In this document: piece by piece, positions 21,396 through 37,261 of the stretch
Position numbering within the stretch: the first letter of the stretch is position 1
Layout of the letters: each line of letters begins with the position of its first letter
Assembly (NCBI GenBank): GCA_014529385.2
Contig: CM043960.1
Span: 77,153,910 to 77,217,909, forward strand
Length of the DNA stretch: 64,000 nucleotides
Source: Adiantum capillus-veneris
Taxonomy: Eukaryota > Streptophyta > Polypodiopsida > Polypodiales > Pteridaceae
Direction: 5' to 3'
Made by a program: the position numbers and the translations under genes
The notes under the pieces: generated by a model
Databases searched by the model: none
Seen by the model: the letters and a program-made list of their open reading frames with translations, nothing else
Told to the model about the DNA's origin: nothing

Positions 21396-21482
<87 letters not shown>
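21396..21482. repeat. CT then CA compound microsatellite
   Basis: CT to about 21440, CA to about 21482, at the join between dispersed repeat copy 1 and the duplicated 2.1-kb segment. Confidence 0.85.
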
Positions 21483-23545
<2,063 letters not shown>

Positions 23546-24219
23546 GAAAAAAAGGGTCAAACCTCATTTATCATACAAAAAGGGTCAATTTTATTTTGGT
23601 CAAACCCCATTTATCATATTAACTTATCATACTCACTGATGACCAAAATTGGTTAGATTTGCTTACAAAAAACCAATGGTTTGGAACAAAAGATAAACAC
23701 TTAGCTTTTATTGAGATAATTGGTGGAAAGGGTATAGACATTGCATTTGTATTCTAGCATGGTGATTGAAATTACATAAACTAAAAAACCGTGATACTGA
23801 TGGGTTCGTGAAGACTATTGATTCTCATTCATGATTGAATATATATGATATGATAGGAGGTTCAAAAGGAATCACTTGCAAAGTACATTAGTCTCTAATA
23901 TGTTTTGAGGATGCTACCATATTTTTGAGCTAGTAACATGCGATATACTGCTAGGTTTTGATACATGAGATATATGTTAGTTCTTAAAGCTGTAAACCTC
24001 CTATGGAGGATCTCGTTGGGAGATGGCATAAACTGAGTTTTTTTTGCAATACTACTCGAATTACAAAGGAGGTGCTGTCCGATTTTTTCCAAGTGCTCTA
24101 CATTGATAGATAACCCAGAAATACTTATGTATTTGCATCATATATGGTAATTGACACTAGTAGTTTTTTGAGAGAGCTCGGTGAGTATTGGGTTACACAT
24201 GCATATACATTTAGAGGTT

Positions 24220-24655
24220 ATCTTACTTGAAATCTTAACTTAATAGTCAATCCTAAGGGTAAGTTGTAAACTAGGTCTACAAGTGTGACATGGATGACAA
24301 CTGGATCTAGTGTCGATACCTGCAAAACGCACAAACATAGCGAGTTATAACCGAATGTTTTTTTATGGATGCAGGTAACAATTGCATCCTTCTCCATGTA
24401 GATGTAGTGGAAGCTCATCCCAAAGGGTGGACACACAGAGATACAAATTAAGATATTGATTTGTAATGGTCAAAGATGAAATTGTTGATCTAAATGACAT
24501 TATTATCCATTAGATGCATAATGTTGTACTACTGTATATGAAATGTTTGACATCTTGTTTTAAAATATTGTTTTTTAATATATTATGTAATACGATTGTT
24601 TAAGTATGGTTCAATTATGAAGGGATTTTCATACTTAAACACACACTTCTTTTCC
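24220..24655. repeat. Dispersed repeat, copy 2
   Basis: Near-identical for about 260 bp to 55285-55550 (CATCCTTCTCCATGTAGATG through ATACTTAAACACACAC) and more distantly to 20940-21395. A second related block (CTCCTATGGAGGATCTCGTT at about 24000) also occurs in diverged form at about 20720, 23430 and 27570. From 23546 to 24220 nothing else is recognised. Confidence 0.75.
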
Positions 24656-24865
24656 CTACTAGTCTTTGGTCGGACTAGTTCCATCCTTAACAATTAGAAT
24701 TAGATAATATATTAAATAATAATTTAGCTACTCCAGTTTATCTAGACTTCAATCAAATGATTTTTGTCAGGATATGGGTATTCATACCCTAAGAATTGGA
24801 GTGCCTACTATCTGGTATGATTATTCCCTAGGAATTGGAGCGCTTAATGTGTATTATTAATAGTT

Positions 24866-25020
24866 TGACCCACCTAATCCAAAGGGATGGGTTGGGGCTC
24901 TTTAGCTCCTAAATTGGTCAAATTAATACAAGCTAATACAAGTTATACTATTTCTAGCTTGACCACCCAATCCAAAGGGATGGGTTGGGGCTCTCAGCTC
25001 CTAAATTGGTCAAGTACCTG
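24866..25020. repeat. Two-copy tandem repeat, about 90-bp period
   Basis: AATCCAAAGGGATGGGTTGG and CTCCTAAATTGGTCAA each occur twice, about 90 bases apart. Confidence 0.8.
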
Positions 25021-25205
25021 CATGCTTATATATAATCCATATACTGTACTCAATGTCCACCCTCAAGGAAGTGTGGAATTTCAAGCGGTCTTTATCTTGC
25101 AGGATTGGAGTATTGTATGATAACCACCAGGATGACATAGTTCACAAATTTGGGGTGACACATCAACCTAACGCATAAGATGTCAGGTATGTAGTTTTCA
25201 TAGTA

Positions 25206-25415
25206 CCATACTCTCCTCTCTAGAGGACCCCTTTATCATACAACAATTGGGTATTCTTACATCTAAACCGTGTTCAACACATTACAGATGGGTATTCGCA
25301 CATCTAAACCTTACTCTCCTCCCTGGAGGACCCTTTATCATACAGCAATTGGGTATTCCTACATCTAAACCCGTATCAACACATTACAAATGGGTATTCG
25401 CGCATCTAAATTCTT
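25206..25415. repeat. Two-copy tandem repeat, about 103-bp period
   Basis: CTCTCC...GGAGGACCC...TTTATCATACA...AATTGGGTATTC recurs at 25211 and 25314, ending in GGGTATTCGC and CATCTAAA both times. Confidence 0.8.
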
Positions 25416-25621
25416 TTTAAGAGAGTACAGGTGATTGAGATATAAAATGGAAATTTTCAGGAAGCCTTTACTACAATTGGCAGGGGATAGGTCCACTCGG
25501 TGGCCTATCCTCCACCAAGTGGATCTCTCCTCAAGGATGGGGGAGGGCCACACACACACACACACATACACTTAAATGCAGTTATAAGAATTGGATAACC
25601 CACACACATACACACACACAT

Positions 25622-27722
<2,101 letters not shown>

Positions 27723-28060
27723 GAAAATTGGCTCTTAAGTATCTACACCCACGGCTCAAAGTGGTTAATTATAGAGAGTAGAGGAGTAGGTCTAACATAG
27801 CGGAGTTGCCAAGGGCTAGCTCCTTTCGGACTTCTTATGGCTCAATAATGGTAAAGCCGTAGGCAAGTCTAAAAAGACTCCATTATTAAGTCCAAAGCTC
27901 CCGAGGTGTGCACCATCCCCCACATAGTGGGCTTAAAAAAACCGATATTAGATCCCAGTTCCACTTACTCTATTATAATTAACAACATCAACCATTTATA
28001 GGCTACTTAAGGACCTCTCTTCTTAAGCAAGAAAAGAGAAACCAAATGCTCTGATACCAA
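27723..28060 (-). mobile_element. Extra truncated chromovirus leader and primer site
   Basis: About 337 bp equal to the true leader at 40622-40958. It includes the primer site TGGTATCAGAGC on the - strand (plus-strand 28048-28059) directly beside the LTR at 28061. A single element does not have leader and primer site outside its 3' LTR. This is therefore the start of a second internal region, as left by recombination between tandem or ectopic copies, cut off at 27722. Confidence 0.8.
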
Positions 28061-29672
28061 TGTAATGGAATTAGCCTATTCAACTTGAGAATAGCGGACA
28101 TTAATGAGAATACTTTCGAGAAATAACTTTGTGAGCATAGCGGGTAGACATAATTGAAGATAGCAACATAATCATAGCAATTAGTTAACTTGGCATGAAC
28201 AATACTTTTGCAAGAGAGAATTTAGAGAACATGACAACAGTTGAGGACCGGATTTTTGTGGAGCCGGTCCCCCCTCCAATAGGCATTTGTATTATGATTT
28301 CTCCCATTAAGAGAGACTTGTTACAATACATTATTTGTGTTCCTTGTGACCTAGGTGAAGCAATGAAGATGGAAAGCTTCATGCATCACCATCATAGCAT
28401 AACCTAAACTTGAAGAAAGCTTTAACTATCCCAAGCCTCAGTCCCAAGACCTCAAACACCTTCGAAGGTGGAGAGAGCTAGCAGGGAATGAGGGTAGGGA
28501 AGAGGAAGAAGAAACATTTCGTAGGAGAAATAATTAGTTCCTCACTTATCATACTCTTGTTGCTAGCATACATAATAGCATAGTAATGAAGAAGAAGGAG
28601 ATGGCAAGCTTAAGCATTGAAGCATGGCTCTTGGTTGGATTTGCACTCCATAGCCAAGAGTGTTGGTGTAGGCTCTCAACCTCTACTTGCTTGGAGAAGG
28701 AGAGGGAGCTCTTGCACTTTGCATAGTACACAATGAGAGTGATTGTGAGTGTGTGTGGGTGAGTATACCCCTCAAGCAAGCCCCTAGCTAGCTTGGGTCG
28801 ACCCCCCCTTGTAGCTCATGCTTGAAGCTGATTGGACCCTCCAAGGCCTAGCCAATTATGAGCAGGAGGCATTACAAGCAGTAGGGGTAGCCTTGAGACA
28901 AGTGTCCCCCTTTCCTTTTTGAGAGAGAGGGCTAGATAAATGCTAAAACAATTAGATAATTCATGTAATTTATCATTGGACCCCTTTGAAGCTTAGCCAA
29001 TAGGCTTCAAGCAACACATGAAGGTAACATGGGTAGGGGCCTGACATGTGTCCTTGCTGCCTCTTCAAGTTGGGGCTTCCTTTGTGTGTGTGAGTGGGTG
29101 TTCTCTCTCTAGCCCCTAGGAAAAGGGCTCGCCCCCCCTCTTGTAGGAATGCTTTTGACTTTAGGTGATCAAGAACCTTACTCACCAAGCATGACAAAGC
29201 ACTTGAACTAGGTGGTGTTCCCACAAGCATCTCAGGCAAGCTTCTCAAGGCACCTCAAGTACCTTAATCATGCAGCAAGTCAAGCACCTCAAGCATGGAG
29301 CCAGTCAAGCACCTCAAGCATGACAAACACCTAAAGCACGACAAGCACCTCAAGCAGGACAAGCACCTCGAGCTTGGGCCGGGTTCCCACCTCAAGCTCA
29401 GCCCTAGCTTACCTAAGGTCAAAGGACTTTTACACACATTTATTGGAGGTCTTCAATGAATCTAACCCTAAGGTATTATCCTCCATTGTTTAGCCTTGCT
29501 CTTTGATAGACCATCTCCCTTTTGGGCCCCTTTACCATTGGCTCCGTGTTGAGATAGATCTATAAGCACATATCTATATCTTAACACTTGTTCCTGTTTA
29601 TTCTCCCACATTAAGTGATCAATTTAATATGAGAAAATCATTTGGGTTGGTTAGATATTAGATTTTATGACA
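28061..29672 (-). repeat. 3' LTR of the chromovirus
   Basis: Ends TGTAATGG and ATGACA on the + strand. It carries an internal array of AAGCACCTCAAGCA-type words at about 29260-29400. Short frames inside (28549-28779, 28973-29248) recur unchanged in the other LTR and are not genes. Confidence 0.88.
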
Positions 29673-31045
29673 TTATCTCTCTCTTGAAATCATAGTCGTC
29701 CTTGACTATGAGGTAGAAGAGATAAAGTCTTAGTCATTAGTCAATCGTACTTAGCGGGTAAAGGATCCCTTTTTACCCTACGACATCTTTCCAAGATGGA
29801 TGACTAATCCATTTGGTGCTTGGGAAACATAGCTGCCGCAAACATGTCTGCTCTTTAGTCCATTTCATTCTCCCAAAGTAGAGTGACAAATTCTACTTGG
29901 TGTTTGAGAGAGGTCGTCATCACAAACATGATTTTAAGCATGCATATTAGTTAAATTTGTGCACACTTAAAAAGAGCACTAGTCTTTTAAGACAAAAACA
30001 TGAGTGATTTAAAAGAAATTTGTACATGTGCTTACTCTAATGTAGCATTGTAAGCATTGACAAGGTTCATACTATCCTTAAGCTGTATTCCTTGCATCCA
30101 TCTAGCATCTTCAAAAGGATAATTTTTGAACTTAATAAGATAACATCGGATAATCTTACCATGTCGTAGTACCTTGTCTTCATGGCGAAGGATAGCTTCG
30201 GGTTGTAGCACCTCTTCTTGGTCTTCAACTTCGGGAGGGTCTTCAATAATTGGTTCAGTTGGTGGCTCTCCTTTGTAGGGTTTAAGCAGGCTTACATGAA
30301 AGGCATTGTGTATAAACCAATGGTTGGGAAACTTGAGTTGATAAGCCGTTTCATTGATGGGCTTCAAGATTTGGAAAGGACCATAGTATCTTTTTGCTAG
30401 TTTAGCATAATACTTTTGATGGCCCGTAGGATTTTTGCCTGTCGTTTTCCTTAATCGAGACTTAGGAAACTTGAGTAAGACCCAATCATTTTCTTTGAAC
30501 ATTAAGGCTCTTCTGTGCTTATCAGCAGCAACTTTTTGCCTTTGTTGAGAGATGGATATAGCCTCCCTAATCTTTTGAAAAGATTCTTGTAGGTCACGGC
30601 TATACTCATCGGCGGCGAAGATCTTCCCATGTACTTTGAGTAGCAAGGGACTTTTAGGTCTTCCCTCAATGATCTCTAAAGGTGCTTTTCCCGTAGAAGT
30701 ATGTACAGTATTATTGTAGGCATACTCTACAAGAGGTAAGTACTTTTCCCATTGTGAGCATTGATCTACTTCGGTAACATAAGTCTTGAGTAGATCAAGT
30801 ATCGTAAGATTGGCTATCTCACTTTGGCCATCCGTTTGTGGGTGATAGGCCGAAGAGAAATTCAATCTTGTTCCTAGATTTTCAAAGAGACCTTTCCAGA
30901 AATTACTGGTCATTCTAGGATCTCTATCTGACACGATGGATGTGGGTAATCCATGGTGCTTGAAAATCTGAGATATGAAGAGAGTTGCCATTTGGTGTGC
31001 CTTAATAGTCTTTTTGACAGGAATGAAATGTGCTTGCTTGCTAAA
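29673..31045 (-). pseudogene. Chromovirus integrase 3' half and chromodomain
   Basis: Continues the integrase after the copia insertion: IVSDRDPRMTSNFWKGLF (second D), SSAYHPQTDGQSEIANLT (E), then LPLVEYAYNNTVHTSTGKAP. A GPY-like module follows (AKRYYGPFQILKPINETAY), and near the C-terminus a chromodomain-like block, CYLIKFKNYPFEDARWM. Chromodomains of this class steer integration to marked chromatin. The frame is open from 31045 to 30032. Bases 29673-30031 hold no gene and include the purine-rich tract beside the LTR. Confidence 0.88.
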
Positions 31046-31274
31046 TGTAGAGTGCGCAGGTGATGGAGAAGGTAGGAAAGAAGACTACACACACACACCA
31101 ACACAAATCGAGACACACACACACAATCGTTACCCTGTAGCAGCCATTCAACGAGCTGCTCTTCTCTTCTTCTTCTTTGAACTATTATCCAAAGTATATT
31201 TACAACATAGTATAGTCAGTGTCCAGCCGCCCATAGCACAATGGGCATATTCTTTAACATCATATTCTTTAACA
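31046..31274 (-). repeat. 3' LTR of the complete copia element
   Basis: 229 bp. Begins on the - strand with TGTTAAAGAATATGA repeated twice in tandem. The gag-pol stop codon lies within its first bases. Confidence 0.93.
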
Positions 31275-34200
31275 CTCCCACTCAAGCTCAGAGTGAGCTT
31301 GCATATGATGGATTCCCAATGCTTCACGAAAGTAGCAAAACTTCTCCTTTCCAAGAGCTTTTGTGAATATATCCGCAACTTGATCATTTGTCTTCACATA
31401 CACCAAATCAATCTCATTTGCCAAAACTTTTTCTCTAATGAAGTGATAATGTACCTCAATGTGTTTAGTGCGAGCATGGTAGACTGGATTCTTTGCCAAC
31501 ATGATGCTGCTAATATTGTCACAATATATAATGACACTGTCAAGATAGTCAAAACCAAATTCTACCATAAGTACTCTCAACCATGACTCTTCACATGCTG
31601 CCAAAGCTGCTCCACGATATTCAGCTTCTGTACTTGATAATGCTACAGTTGATTGCTTCTTGCTACTCCAACTTATCATACCATTGCCAATGGAAAATGC
31701 ATAACCACTTGTAGATCTTCTATCCATAAAATCTCCTGCCCAATCTGCATCTGTGTAACCATAAAGACAAAGCTTCCCATTCTTTTCATAAAACATTCCA
31801 TAACTGACAGTGGCTTTCACATATCTCATAATCCGTCTCACTGCATCAAGATGACTTTTACATGGCTTTTGCATGAATTGACTCACAACACCCACTGCAT
31901 AACTCAAATCTGGCCTTGTTATTGTCAAGTAAATAAGGCTTCCAACCATCTTGCGATACATAGTGACATCCTCAATGTAATGTCCATCATCAAACAACTT
32001 CACATTTTGATCAAGAGGTGTATCAACCGGTTTGCATGCTGTCATTCCATACTTCTCAAGCATATCCAATGCGTATTGTCTTTGTATCATCCAAATTCCT
32101 GATAAAGTATTGACAATTTCAATTCCCAAGAAATATCTCAACTCACCAAGGTCCTTCATGTTGAATTCTCTCAACAAACTCTTCTTGACATGCAAAATTT
32201 GCTCAGCATGACTTCCAGTGAGAATCAAGTCATCAACGTAGATAACAATAACGACGATCTCTCCATCAACATGCTTCAAAAATAATGAGTGATCAGCAGT
32301 AGATTGTTTAAATCCAATCTTCTTCAAGAATCTGGTTATCTTTTCACACCAAGCTCTAGATGCTTGCTTCAAACCATACAATGCTTTCTTCAACTTACAC
32401 ACATAATATGGAAACTCTGGATGTTGATAACTCTCTGGCTGTATCATATAAACTTCTTCTTCCAAGTCACCATTCAAGAATGCATTATCTACATCCATTT
32501 GCCGTAACTTCCAACCGAACATACTTGCCATTGCTATCACCAATCTGACTGTTGTCATCTTTGCAACTGGACTAAATGTCTCATCATAATCAAGACCTTT
32601 TGTTTGTGCATAACCTTTAGCAACAAGCCTCGCTTTGTATCTTTCCACACTACCATCTGACTTGCATTTGACTTTGTATACCCATTTTGAACCAATTGCT
32701 TTCTTTCCACTTGGCAAGTGAACCAAATCCCAAGTGTCATTCTTCACAAGAGCATCCATCTCATCATCCATAGCTGACTCCCATTCTGATTTTCTAATTG
32801 CCTCTTGAAAACATGTAGGCTCTTTATGTTGCACACGTGAAACCATGTATGCATAATGTGTACGCATGTAACCGTTGTATGTCAATCTATCAACTGGATA
32901 ACGTACCCTCTCTGATCTTCTCAACTGTGGTGCACTCTTCTCTTCAACTCTTGCATATGGGGGTACATATTTCTCAATATGCTTACTACCAGGTGTCCTC
33001 AAATGTGGTAAATCATGCTCTTCATCGAGGCTTTCATCTCCAGAACTCTCTTCAACCACTTTCTTCTTGCCTTTCTCGTCTTGCTTCTTATCTCGCAAAC
33101 GACCACTCCATGGGTTGACACTTCCTGTACTCTCCTCTACCATATGTGGTCCTGAAATAGTTCTTGTTGATGGTCCTGGCTTATCAACAACATGACGCAC
33201 ATTCTCTTGCTCTTCATACTCATCTTCTATCATCACTGGCTTTGGTTTATACCATGGTTCATGCTCACAAAATCTGACATCTCTACTGACATAAACTTGT
33301 CTTGTCGTAGGATCATAGCACTTGTAACCTTTCTTTTCAACTGGGTAGCCCAAGAATATACACTTCACTGCCTTTGGCTCCATCTTCTTTCTTGCTTCAT
33401 TTGGTACATGAACATAGCAAACACATCCAAAAACTTTCATGTAGGAAACTGTTGGCTTGATCCCATAAAGTCTCTCATAAGGTGAAATTTCATGAATGGC
33501 AGCTGTTGGTGTTCGATTCATAATGTGTACTGCTGTATGAACTGCTTCAGCCCAATATGTTAATGGCATATTCATCTCATTCATCATGGCTCTTGCAATC
33601 TCTGCTATGACTCTATTCTTTCTCTCAGCAACTCCATTTTGTTGTGGTGTGTATCTGCAAGTAATCTGTCTTCTTATGCCTTGTTCACGTAAGTAATCAT
33701 CAAAACTGTGTGACATGTACTCTCCCCCTCCATCTGTACGTAGGCATTTAATTTGACAACCATTCTCTTTTTCAACCATAACTTTGAACTCCAAAAATAC
33801 CTCAAATGCCTCTGACTTTGCTTTTAGAAAGTAAACCCATGTCATTCTGCTGTAATCATCCGTAAATGTGATAAAATATCGACAACCATTTGGTGTAGCA
33901 TGATCACAAGGTCCCCAAATATCTGAATGAACAATTTCCAAAGGACTCTGGCTAATTCTCCCCCTCTTTGGAAATGGTAAACGAGATTGCTTTCCAAATT
34001 GACAAGCTTCACAAACATGATCAAAATTCAATCTGCCAAACTTTGGTAATCCACGTACAATTTGATTTGATTGCATATGCTTTAATCTTCTAAAATTGAC
34101 ATGACCGATTCTCTTATGCCATAAATTTGCCCAATCATCTTGAGTGGCTGATTTGTTTGCATACATACCACTGTGTAAACATGGATCTCCAGCTTCCAAT

Positions 34201-35636
34201 GAGAACAAGCGGCCTTTCTTTCTTCCACGTGCCAATATCTTGCCTGGTTTGCCGTTGTGAAACTCCTCTATGAAGCAGCCATAACGATTAAAACGGACTT
34301 GCAACCCTTGATCTGTCATCTGTCCAACTGATGCTAAATTCTTTGTGATTGAAGGCACATATAGAACATCTCCCAATGTGTTGTATGTCCCGTCTTTTTC
34401 TAGCAATGGAACTGAACCAACATGTGTAATCCGATGCATAGTATCATCACCTGTAGCGACAAACTCATCCTCTTCTAACTTCTCTTTTCTGTCAAACCAT
34501 TCACCATGATATGTCATATGATTTGTGGCACCACTATCTAAATACCAATCATCTGTATGATGTGGCTCCACCATGCTTCCAACAACATGCTCCATAGGAA
34601 ATAAATGTCCACTCGATCTATTGTCATATATATTTTGATCATGAGGATTGTATCCAGCAAAGTTTCCTCCATGTCTGCCATAACCTCGGCCTCTTCCACC
34701 ACGATCACGATTTTGATTTAGCCTTGTGTAACATTCTCTTTCAAAGTGACCATAAATGCCACATCTGTTACAATATCCATCTCTTTGAGGATGTACAAAT
34801 CGTCCACCTCCACGTCCACGAGTTCGGGCTCTCCCCCTGCCTCTTTGGCTAGAATCATTGTAACTTTGACTTTGTTGGTTTTGCCATTGACCTCTTCCAA
34901 CATTGTTTCCACGACCATAGTTTCCTCTTCCACCCCTATTGTTTCCACGACCTCTAGAGTAAAAAACCTGATCTCTGGAATTGTTATTTGATGTAGAAGG
35001 ACCTGACTTTCCTAACTTCACCTCTTCTTGCAAACAAAGGTTTACTAACTCTTCAAAATCAGGCATGTGTCCTCGAACAGATATAGATGTATCCAATGAC
35101 TTGTATTCCGGTCCCAAACCATTCAATGTCACTGAAACTAAGTCATCATCTGGAACTTCAACATTAATGCTCGCAAGATCTTCCTGTATTTGTTTTATCT
35201 CTGTCACATAATCTGATATGGATCTATTTCCTCGCCATACACAATGTAACCTTTGCTTCAAGTGAACTTTTCGTGGTTCTGTATTGGAGCTGTTCATTCT
35301 TGCTAGTATCTCCCATGCTTCCTTTGGAGATTGAGCCTTCTTCACATGTGGTATAAAGAAGTCACTAATGCATAGTGAAATCCAATGCATCACTTTCCTT
35401 GAATTCTCGATCCACTTCTTGTAAGCTTCTACTCCTGCTTGCCATGTTTTATGTGCTTCAACATTCTCTCTATTTGGTTCCAAACCAACCTCTGGACACT
35501 CTTGTTCACCTGTAACATAATCCCATAAACCTTTGCCCATGATAAAGTTCTCCATCCTGTAAGACCATATGCTGTAGTTCTCTCTAGTCAGCTTCTCTCC
35601 AACAATCTGTGTGACTTGAGTTGAACTTTCTGCCAT
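31269..35636 (-). CDS. Copia gag-pol polyprotein, 1,455 residues, intact
   Basis: I chose the ATG at 35636-35634 (MAESSTQVTQ) because it begins the conserved Gag start; the frame is open 26 codons further upstream. Order: UBN2-type Gag (YSIWSYRMENFIMGKGLWDY near residue 20), CCHC knuckle CNRCGIYGHFEREC (about 280), protease WYLDSGATNHMT (about 360), GAG-pre-integrase with CEACQFGK (about 545). Integrase has D, D, E in VHSDIWGP, LRTDGGGEY and NGVAERKN (about 565-665). RT has IYVDDLIL (about 1,130) and RNase H has DADWAG, STEAEYRG and CDNISS (about 1,290-1,385). Length and order match full copia polyproteins and I see no damaged catalytic residue. It would be cleaved by its own protease inside particles. 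The stop overlaps the 3' LTR. Confidence 0.95.
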   Translation of the reverse strand: MAESSTQVTQIVGEKLTRENYSIWSYRMENFIMGKGLWDYVTGEQECPEVGLEPNRENVEAHKTWQAGVEAYKKWIENSRKVMHWISLCISDFFIPHVKKAQSPKEAWEILARMNSSNTEPRKVHLKQRLHCVWRGNRSISDYVTEIKQIQEDLASINVEVPDDDLVSVTLNGLGPEYKSLDTSISVRGHMPDFEELVNLCLQEEVKLGKSGPSTSNNNSRDQVFYSRGRGNNRGGRGNYGRGNNVGRGQWQNQQSQSYNDSSQRGRGRARTRGRGGGRFVHPQRDGYCNRCGIYGHFERECYTRLNQNRDRGGRGRGYGRHGGNFAGYNPHDQNIYDNRSSGHLFPMEHVVGSMVEPHHTDDWYLDSGATNHMTYHGEWFDRKEKLEEDEFVATGDDTMHRITHVGSVPLLEKDGTYNTLGDVLYVPSITKNLASVGQMTDQGLQVRFNRYGCFIEEFHNGKPGKILARGRKKGRLFSLEAGDPCLHSGMYANKSATQDDWANLWHKRIGHVNFRRLKHMQSNQIVRGLPKFGRLNFDHVCEACQFGKQSRLPFPKRGRISQSPLEIVHSDIWGPCDHATPNGCRYFITFTDDYSRMTWVYFLKAKSEAFEVFLEFKVMVEKENGCQIKCLRTDGGGEYMSHSFDDYLREQGIRRQITCRYTPQQNGVAERKNRVIAEIARAMMNEMNMPLTYWAEAVHTAVHIMNRTPTAAIHEISPYERLYGIKPTVSYMKVFGCVCYVHVPNEARKKMEPKAVKCIFLGYPVEKKGYKCYDPTTRQVYVSRDVRFCEHEPWYKPKPVMIEDEYEEQENVRHVVDKPGPSTRTISGPHMVEESTGSVNPWSGRLRDKKQDEKGKKKVVEESSGDESLDEEHDLPHLRTPGSKHIEKYVPPYARVEEKSAPQLRRSERVRYPVDRLTYNGYMRTHYAYMVSRVQHKEPTCFQEAIRKSEWESAMDDEMDALVKNDTWDLVHLPSGKKAIGSKWVYKVKCKSDGSVERYKARLVAKGYAQTKGLDYDETFSPVAKMTTVRLVIAMASMFGWKLRQMDVDNAFLNGDLEEEVYMIQPESYQHPEFPYYVCKLKKALYGLKQASRAWCEKITRFLKKIGFKQSTADHSLFLKHVDGEIVVIVIYVDDLILTGSHAEQILHVKKSLLREFNMKDLGELRYFLGIEIVNTLSGIWMIQRQYALDMLEKYGMTACKPVDTPLDQNVKLFDDGHYIEDVTMYRKMVGSLIYLTITRPDLSYAVGVVSQFMQKPCKSHLDAVRRIMRYVKATVSYGMFYEKNGKLCLYGYTDADWAGDFMDRRSTSGYAFSIGNGMISWSSKKQSTVALSSTEAEYRGAALAACEESWLRVLMVEFGFDYLDSVIIYCDNISSIMLAKNPVYHARTKHIEVHYHFIREKVLANEIDLVYVKTNDQVADIFTKALGKEKFCYFREALGIHHMQAHSELEWEC

Positions 35637-36541
35637 CTTCACTCTCTCAATTTCTTTCAAAGGATTTTGACAAAATTTCGGCAGAGTTTCGTTTGTATTT
35701 GGACAATATCTCAAGTGACAATCTCAACCAAAGTACTCATAAACACTGACATAAAATCTCTCACTGCCAAGGGAAAATCCACTGACTCACTTTGCCACAG
35801 ACTGACTCAGTACTATGCATAAATACTCTAAAACAATGTCCACATGGACCTGTATGCAAATGCAATCCATACGCTGTCCTGTACCACACATCCATACATC
35901 CACCTTCTTCCCATAGTCGTAAACGACGTATGAGGTCTTTCGCGGGGCCAGTCGAGGGTTCGCTCCAATACCTAATCCACCTTGCCAAGGTACCAAAGCT
36001 CCCAAGGCAAGGCTTCAAAAAACCTCACTCGACCCTCACAAAGGCTGCAGTTTTCCAAAATACATTGACCGCATATCCATACATAACCACAAAGTACTCA
36101 ATCTGACAATATAACCGCCTCAACTTCTTCCCACAACCTTTCTTACATAGGCGGCTGTCCATAACGGACCCACAACAACCAAACATAATCTTCGATAACA
36201 CAATATCATGATGCAAAAGCTCTATGTCGCTCTCCAAAACCTGTGTAAATGCTGAATTCTTCACCTGTAACCTGTAAATCTACTGCCGAGTGCAAAACTC
36301 GACATCTCCTATGCTTGTGTGAACTGGCTGTTTGCTGCAGAAAATTGCAGATTTTGGCAAATCTGAGTATGCCAATGCGTCCGGAACGCCCAAAAACATA
36401 AAGATAGACTCCTGGATCACTGTATTCCGAGTTCGGGTGAGGGAGTTATGACCAAAAAACCTCTCTTTTTTTGCTGTTTTCCGGAGCTGCGGAAACCTGT
36501 GTATTGACTGTAGCTCCTCAAACTGAGCTCTGATACCACTT
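35637..36541 (-). other. Leader of the complete copia element, with primer site
   Basis: About 900 bp between gag and the 5' LTR. The primer site GCTCTGATACCA (plus strand 36527-36538) is the complement of the iMet tRNA end. No upstream coding frame is supported. A 20-base word near 36377 nearly recurs at 10444. Confidence 0.85.
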
Positions 36542-36770
36542 TGTAGAGTGCGCAGGTGATGGAGAAGGTAGGAAAGAAGACTACACACACACACCAACAC
36601 AAATCGAGACACACACACACAATCGTTACCCTGTAGCAGCCATTCAACGAGCTGCTCTTCTCTTCTTCTTCTTTGAACTATTATCCAAAGTATATTTACA
36701 ACATAGTATAGTCAGTGTCCAGCCGCCCATAGCACAATGGGCATATTCTTTAACATCATATTCTTTAACA
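36542..36770 (-). repeat. 5' LTR of the complete copia element
   Basis: 229 bp, TG...CA, identical by eye to 31046-31274. Contains CA- and CTT-rich tracts. Confidence 0.93.
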
Positions 36771-37261
36771 CTAAACCTGTCGACTATTGTCCATATTCCT
36801 GTATTCCCATTAATAGACTTGGGTAATCCAAAGATGAAATCCATGGATACACTCTCCCATGGTGAATTTGGAATAGGCAATGGCTGGAGTAATCCAGGTT
36901 GCTTCCCTCTATCATATTTGGTCTTTTGGCATACTACACATTTTGATACATACTCTTGTATGTCCACTTTCATGGTAGGCCAATAGAAGTACGTCTCTAC
37001 TCCTCGGAGAGTAGGTTGAATACCTCTATGCCCCGCATATGGAGGATCATGGGATTCATACATAACCTTCTCACGAAGGGAATGGGTAACACATAGCCTA
37101 TTGCCGTGGAGAAGATAACCATCCCGCAAGGTGAATGGTTCCTCTTTCTTCCCCAAAGCAAGGGCTGACATTATGTCTCTAAAGTCAGGATCAGTAGCAT
37201 ACTCATCTATCATAGAGGATATATCATTGTGAGTAGCTATAGACACCGCATTAACTTTTGG
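36771..37261 (-). pseudogene. Chromovirus integrase 5' half
   Basis: Frame after a TGA: HHCC zinc region (ESHDPPYAGHRG to CVVCQKTKYDRG) and the first catalytic Asp in VSMDFIFGLPKS. It breaks at WTIVDRFS where the copia LTR begins. The matching second half is at 31045-29673. The 5-base CTAAA duplication is the only change at the join. Confidence 0.9.

Larger units (their letters stand above)
31046..36770 (-). mobile_element. Complete, recent Ty1/copia element
   Basis: 229-bp LTRs at 31046-31274 and 36542-36770, identical by eye. The 5-bp target duplication CTAAA is on both sides (31041-31045 and 36771-36775). An iMet primer site (plus-strand 36527-36538) lies 3 bases inside the 5' LTR. One uninterrupted gag-pol frame is present. 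All hallmarks of an autonomous element are in place, so this is a young and possibly competent copy. It sits in the integrase of the chromovirus. Confidence 0.95.

Noticed and set aside
28549-29248. Identical small frames in both chromovirus LTRs
   Set aside because: They repeat only because the LTRs repeat; no domain, start context or conservation argument.
29260-29400. Short direct repeats AAGCACCTCAAGCA as a CRISPR-like array
   Set aside because: Unit length is irregular, there are no unique spacers, and it lies inside a plant LTR; simple tandem repeat.
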